Shown here in pieces: positions 4,488 through 6,600 of a DNA stretch of 6,600 nucleotides; the stretch's first letter is position 1; each line of letters begins with the position of its first letter. The notes under the pieces are model-generated. The model made no database searches, was not told the origin of the DNA, and saw only the letters and a program-made list of their open reading frames with translations. This stretch comes from Candidatus Coatesiibacteriota bacterium (GTDB lineage: Bacteria; RBG-13-66-14). The stretch lies in the NCBI GenBank assembly GCA_014728185.1, contig WJMB01000380.1, positions 1 to 6,600 on the forward strand, in the 5' to 3' direction. A program made the position numbers and the translations under genes.

Positions 4488-6470
4488 TCAGCCGAGGAAC
4501 TCGCCCAGGGCCAGCGGGTCGAAGCGGGTCATCCGGGATAGCGGCGGCAGGGTGTCGATGAAGGTCCGCCCGTAGCGTTTGGTCAGCAGTCGGCTGTCCA
4601 GCACGACCACCACGCCGCGATCGGTGCGCGAGCGGATCAACCGCCCCACGCCCTGTCGCAGCCGCAGGGCGGCCTCGGGAACGGAGTAGGCGAAGAAGGC
4701 CTTCACCCCGCGCTGCTCCAGCCTGTTGCATCGGGCCTGCACGACGGGGTCCGAGGGCACGGCGAAGGGCAATTTGGCGATAACCAGCAGGCGGAGCTGG
4801 TCGCCGGGGAGGTCGACGCCCTCCCAGAAGGTGGCGGTGGCGATCAACACACCGCACTCGGCCTCGCGGAAGCGTCGCAGCAGCAGGTTCTTGTCCAGAT
4901 CGCCCTGGACGAGGACGCTGCGTCCCAGGGCCTCGAGTTCGGGACCGAGAAGGCGGTGGAACTCGTTGACGGCGGAGTAGCTGGTGCAGAGCACCAGGGT
5001 GCCGCCGCGCTCGACGAGGCGGGCCAGGCGCAGGACCTCGGCGGAGGCGGCCTCGTAGTACTTGGGATTGCGGGGGTCGGGCAGGCGGGGCAGGTAGAGG
5101 GCGGCCTGGGTGCGGTAGTCGAAGGCGCCGGGCAGGCGCAGCTCACCACCGGCGGGGAAGCTCAGCCGGGAGCGCAGGTAGTCGAAGTCGCCCCCCACGG
5201 TCAGGGTGGCGCTGGTGGCCACGCTGCGCTGGGGCAGGCTCCAGAGGCGCTCGTCGAGCAGGGGGCCGACCTCGACGGGTGCGGCGTGGAGCTCCGGAGG
5301 CTCGGCGGGCCTGGAGCGCCTGGCCCAGTAGACGAACTCGCCCAGGCGGCGTTGCTCCAGGTCGCACAGGTCCGACAAGTATTCGTCGAGCAGACCGGCG
5401 GCGCCGCGCAGCTCGGCGGCGTCTTCCTCGTCCACCCCCTTGGCGACCTCGCGCAGCCAGGCGGCCACGGCGGAGAGCTGATCGCCCAGCACACCGTCGC
5501 TCTCGAGCTCGCTCCGCAGGATGCCCCGCTCGGCGGAGCGGGGCAGCAGACGCCCCAACTCGGCGAAGTGCCGCTCACCGGCGGCGCGCAGCTCCTCCAA
5601 ACGCCGGGTGAGCTCCCCGGCCTCGATGCTCCCCCCGGCCACCACGGCGGCCAATTGACCGCTGCGGCGTCGGGTGTTGTAGAGCTCGCCGGTGAGGCCG
5701 CGCAGGCGGCCCAGGGAGGCCGTCTTGGCGAACTGGCCCGTGGCCGAGTCCTCCAGGCGGTGGGCCTCGTCGACGATCAGGAAATTGTAATCGGGCAGCA
5801 CCTGGGCCTCGTCCCGCCGCATCAGGCTGTCGACCAGCAGCAGGGCGTGGTTGGTGATCACCAGAGCGGCCCGCTGGGCCTTGCGCCGGGCGCGCTGGTA
5901 GAAGCAGTCGCCGTGGAAGGGGCAGGCCGAGTGGGCGCAGGTCGTGTGCGAGCTGGCCACCTGGAGCCACTCGGCGGCGGGCAGGGCGAAGGGCAGCTCG
6001 CCGCGGTCGCCGCGCTTGGCCTTGCGCGAGAGCTCGAAGAGGCGACGCTGGCGGTGCGCCGCTCCCTCGTCGGCGAAGAGCCCCAGCACCTGCTGGCGAT
6101 GCAATTTGCGCAGGCAGAGGTAGTTGGAGCGGCCCTGGAGCAGGGCCACGGTCTTGTCGGTGCCCAGGGCGGCCAGGGCCAGGGGGATGTCGGCGGAGAG
6201 GAGCTGCTGCTGGAGGGCGATGGTGTGGGTGGCCACCACGCCTCGGTCACCCTCGCCGGCTACCTCCAGTGCCGGGATCAGGTAGGCCAGGCTCTTGCCC
6301 GTTCCCGTCCCGGCCTCGACGAGTAGGCTGTTGCGCTCGAGCAGGACCTCGTGGACGGCGGCGGCCATGGCCGCCTGGGACTCGCGGGGTTCGTAGGCGG
6401 GCAGCAGGCCGCTGAGCGGTCCGCCCGGTGCGAAGATGTCGTTCAGCGGCGCGGCGGGCGGAGGGCTCAA
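4488..6470 (-). CDS. dinG: DinG/YoaA-family iron-sulfur DNA helicase
   Basis: This is a complete 660-residue superfamily 2 helicase of the XPD/Rad3 type, which unwinds DNA 5' to 3' using ATP and helps resolve damaged or structured DNA such as R-loops and stalled forks. Motifs in order: Walker A AGTGTGKS (53-60); motif Ia THTIALQQQ; four cluster-binding cysteines (C119, C178, C183, C189, the last three spaced x4 and x5 as in E. coli DinG); Walker B VDEAH (233-237); SATL (420-423); WEGVDLPG (549-556); and QGVGRLIRS (606-614). There is no N-terminal exonuclease domain, and the sequence is closer to YoaA than to long DinG forms. I chose the TTG at 6468-6470, because GAGGAG lies 8 nt upstream (6479-6484). 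The frame stays open to a TTG at 6522-6524, which lacks a ribosome-binding site. A promoter with a LexA-like dyad precedes the gene. Confidence 0.93.
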   Translation of the reverse strand: MSPPPAAPLNDIFAPGGPLSGLLPAYEPRESQAAMAAAVHEVLLERNSLLVEAGTGTGKSLAYLIPALEVAGEGDRGVVATHTIALQQQLLSADIPLALAALGTDKTVALLQGRSNYLCLRKLHRQQVLGLFADEGAAHRQRRLFELSRKAKRGDRGELPFALPAAEWLQVASSHTTCAHSACPFHGDCFYQRARRKAQRAALVITNHALLLVDSLMRRDEAQVLPDYNFLIVDEAHRLEDSATGQFAKTASLGRLRGLTGELYNTRRRSGQLAAVVAGGSIEAGELTRRLEELRAAGERHFAELGRLLPRSAERGILRSELESDGVLGDQLSAVAAWLREVAKGVDEEDAAELRGAAGLLDEYLSDLCDLEQRRLGEFVYWARRSRPAEPPELHAAPVEVGPLLDERLWSLPQRSVATSATLTVGGDFDYLRSRLSFPAGGELRLPGAFDYRTQAALYLPRLPDPRNPKYYEAASAEVLRLARLVERGGTLVLCTSYSAVNEFHRLLGPELEALGRSVLVQGDLDKNLLLRRFREAECGVLIATATFWEGVDLPGDQLRLLVIAKLPFAVPSDPVVQARCNRLEQRGVKAFFAYSVPEAALRLRQGVGRLIRSRTDRGVVVVLDSRLLTKRYGRTFIDTLPPLSRMTRFDPLALGEFLG

Positions 6471-6535
6471 GGGTCGGTCTCCTCGGGTGTGGCGGGCGGC
6501 GGGGTTGCGTAGCGTGTGGGACAATGTGTCACGAA

Positions 6536-6553
6536 ACTGACGAGCAAGTCAGT
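6536..6553. promoter_or_regulatory. LexA-like CTG-N10-CAG dyad upstream of the helicase
   Basis: ACTGAC and GTCAGT form a perfect 6-bp inverted repeat around 6 nt. Its core, CTG-N10-CAG (6537-6552), has exactly the spacing of the E. coli-type LexA operator, and it overlaps the candidate -10 about 66-83 nt before the start codon. E. coli dinG is itself a LexA target. LexA sites differ between phyla, so the match may be chance. Confidence 0.4.
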
Positions 6554-6579
6554 ATCCTTAGGCATACCGTTTCGGTCAG
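6551..6579 (-). promoter_or_regulatory. Candidate sigma-70 promoter of the helicase gene
   Basis: On the minus strand CTGACC (6574-6579) is followed by a 17-nt spacer and GATACT (6551-6556), each matching consensus at 4 of 6 positions. The start would fall near 6544, giving a leader of about 74 nt. The short dyad ACCG-TTT-CGGT (6566-6576) overlaps the -35/spacer junction. The -10 overlaps the dyad described at 6537-6552. Confidence 0.45.
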
Positions 6580-6600
6580 GCTGGTTGGAAGTGACCGCCC

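Noticed and set aside
4956..6326. 456-residue plus-strand open frame antisense to the helicase
   Set aside because: It is low-complexity and Gly/Ala/Gln-rich, with no motifs; the minus strand carries every helicase motif in order.
6471..6524. Longer start (TTG at 6522-6524) for the helicase
   Set aside because: It has no Shine-Dalgarno, whereas the TTG at 6468-6470 has GAGGAG at 8 nt, and the extra 18 residues do not resemble the family N-terminus.

Overview
The window is GC-rich and compact, and every protein-coding gene I can support lies on the minus strand. A signal-peptidase II lipoprotein, an outer-membrane beta-barrel and a periplasmic thioredoxin point to a diderm bacterium. A textbook sigma-54 promoter implies that the organism has RpoN. 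The barrel type (DUF6029-like) and the TlpA-like partner are typical of FCB-group bacteria and related candidate phyla. That placement is an inference; there is no rRNA or other phylogenetic marker here.

Layout from left to right: (1) 1-291 is the N-terminal part of a lipoprotein gene that runs off the left edge. Upstream of it is a control region with two tandem arrays (two 14-bp units, then three 11-bp units). (2) 557-610 holds two 3'-end hairpins, followed by a DUF6029-like outer-membrane barrel gene (624-2318) and, 61 nt upstream of that, a secreted TlpA/ResA-like thioredoxin gene (2380-2865). The last two look like one operon driven by a near-consensus sigma-70 promoter at 2934-2962. (3) 3005-3659 is gene-free and packed from about 3170 onward with copies of a modular palindromic repeat. 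(4) 3660-3962 encodes a 100-residue protein with two four-cysteine modules. It is preceded by a strong sigma-54 promoter at 4008-4024 and upstream dyads. (5) 4157-4466 is a second block of the same repeats. (6) 4488-6470 is a full-length DinG/YoaA-type iron-sulfur helicase, with a promoter and a LexA-like dyad just upstream.

How the genes may work together: the thioredoxin and the barrel are probably co-transcribed and act in the same envelope compartment. The barrel carries a closely spaced cysteine pair near its C-terminus that a periplasmic thioredoxin could act on. The helicase is a stand-alone DNA-repair gene whose promoter resembles an SOS promoter.

The most unusual part is the 3.0-4.5 kb interval. 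A sigma-54-controlled gene for a tiny cysteine-module protein sits between two nearly identical 156-bp direct repeats. The repeat family shows hairpins with changed stems but a constant CA loop, plus terminator-like modules oriented to stop minus-strand transcripts.
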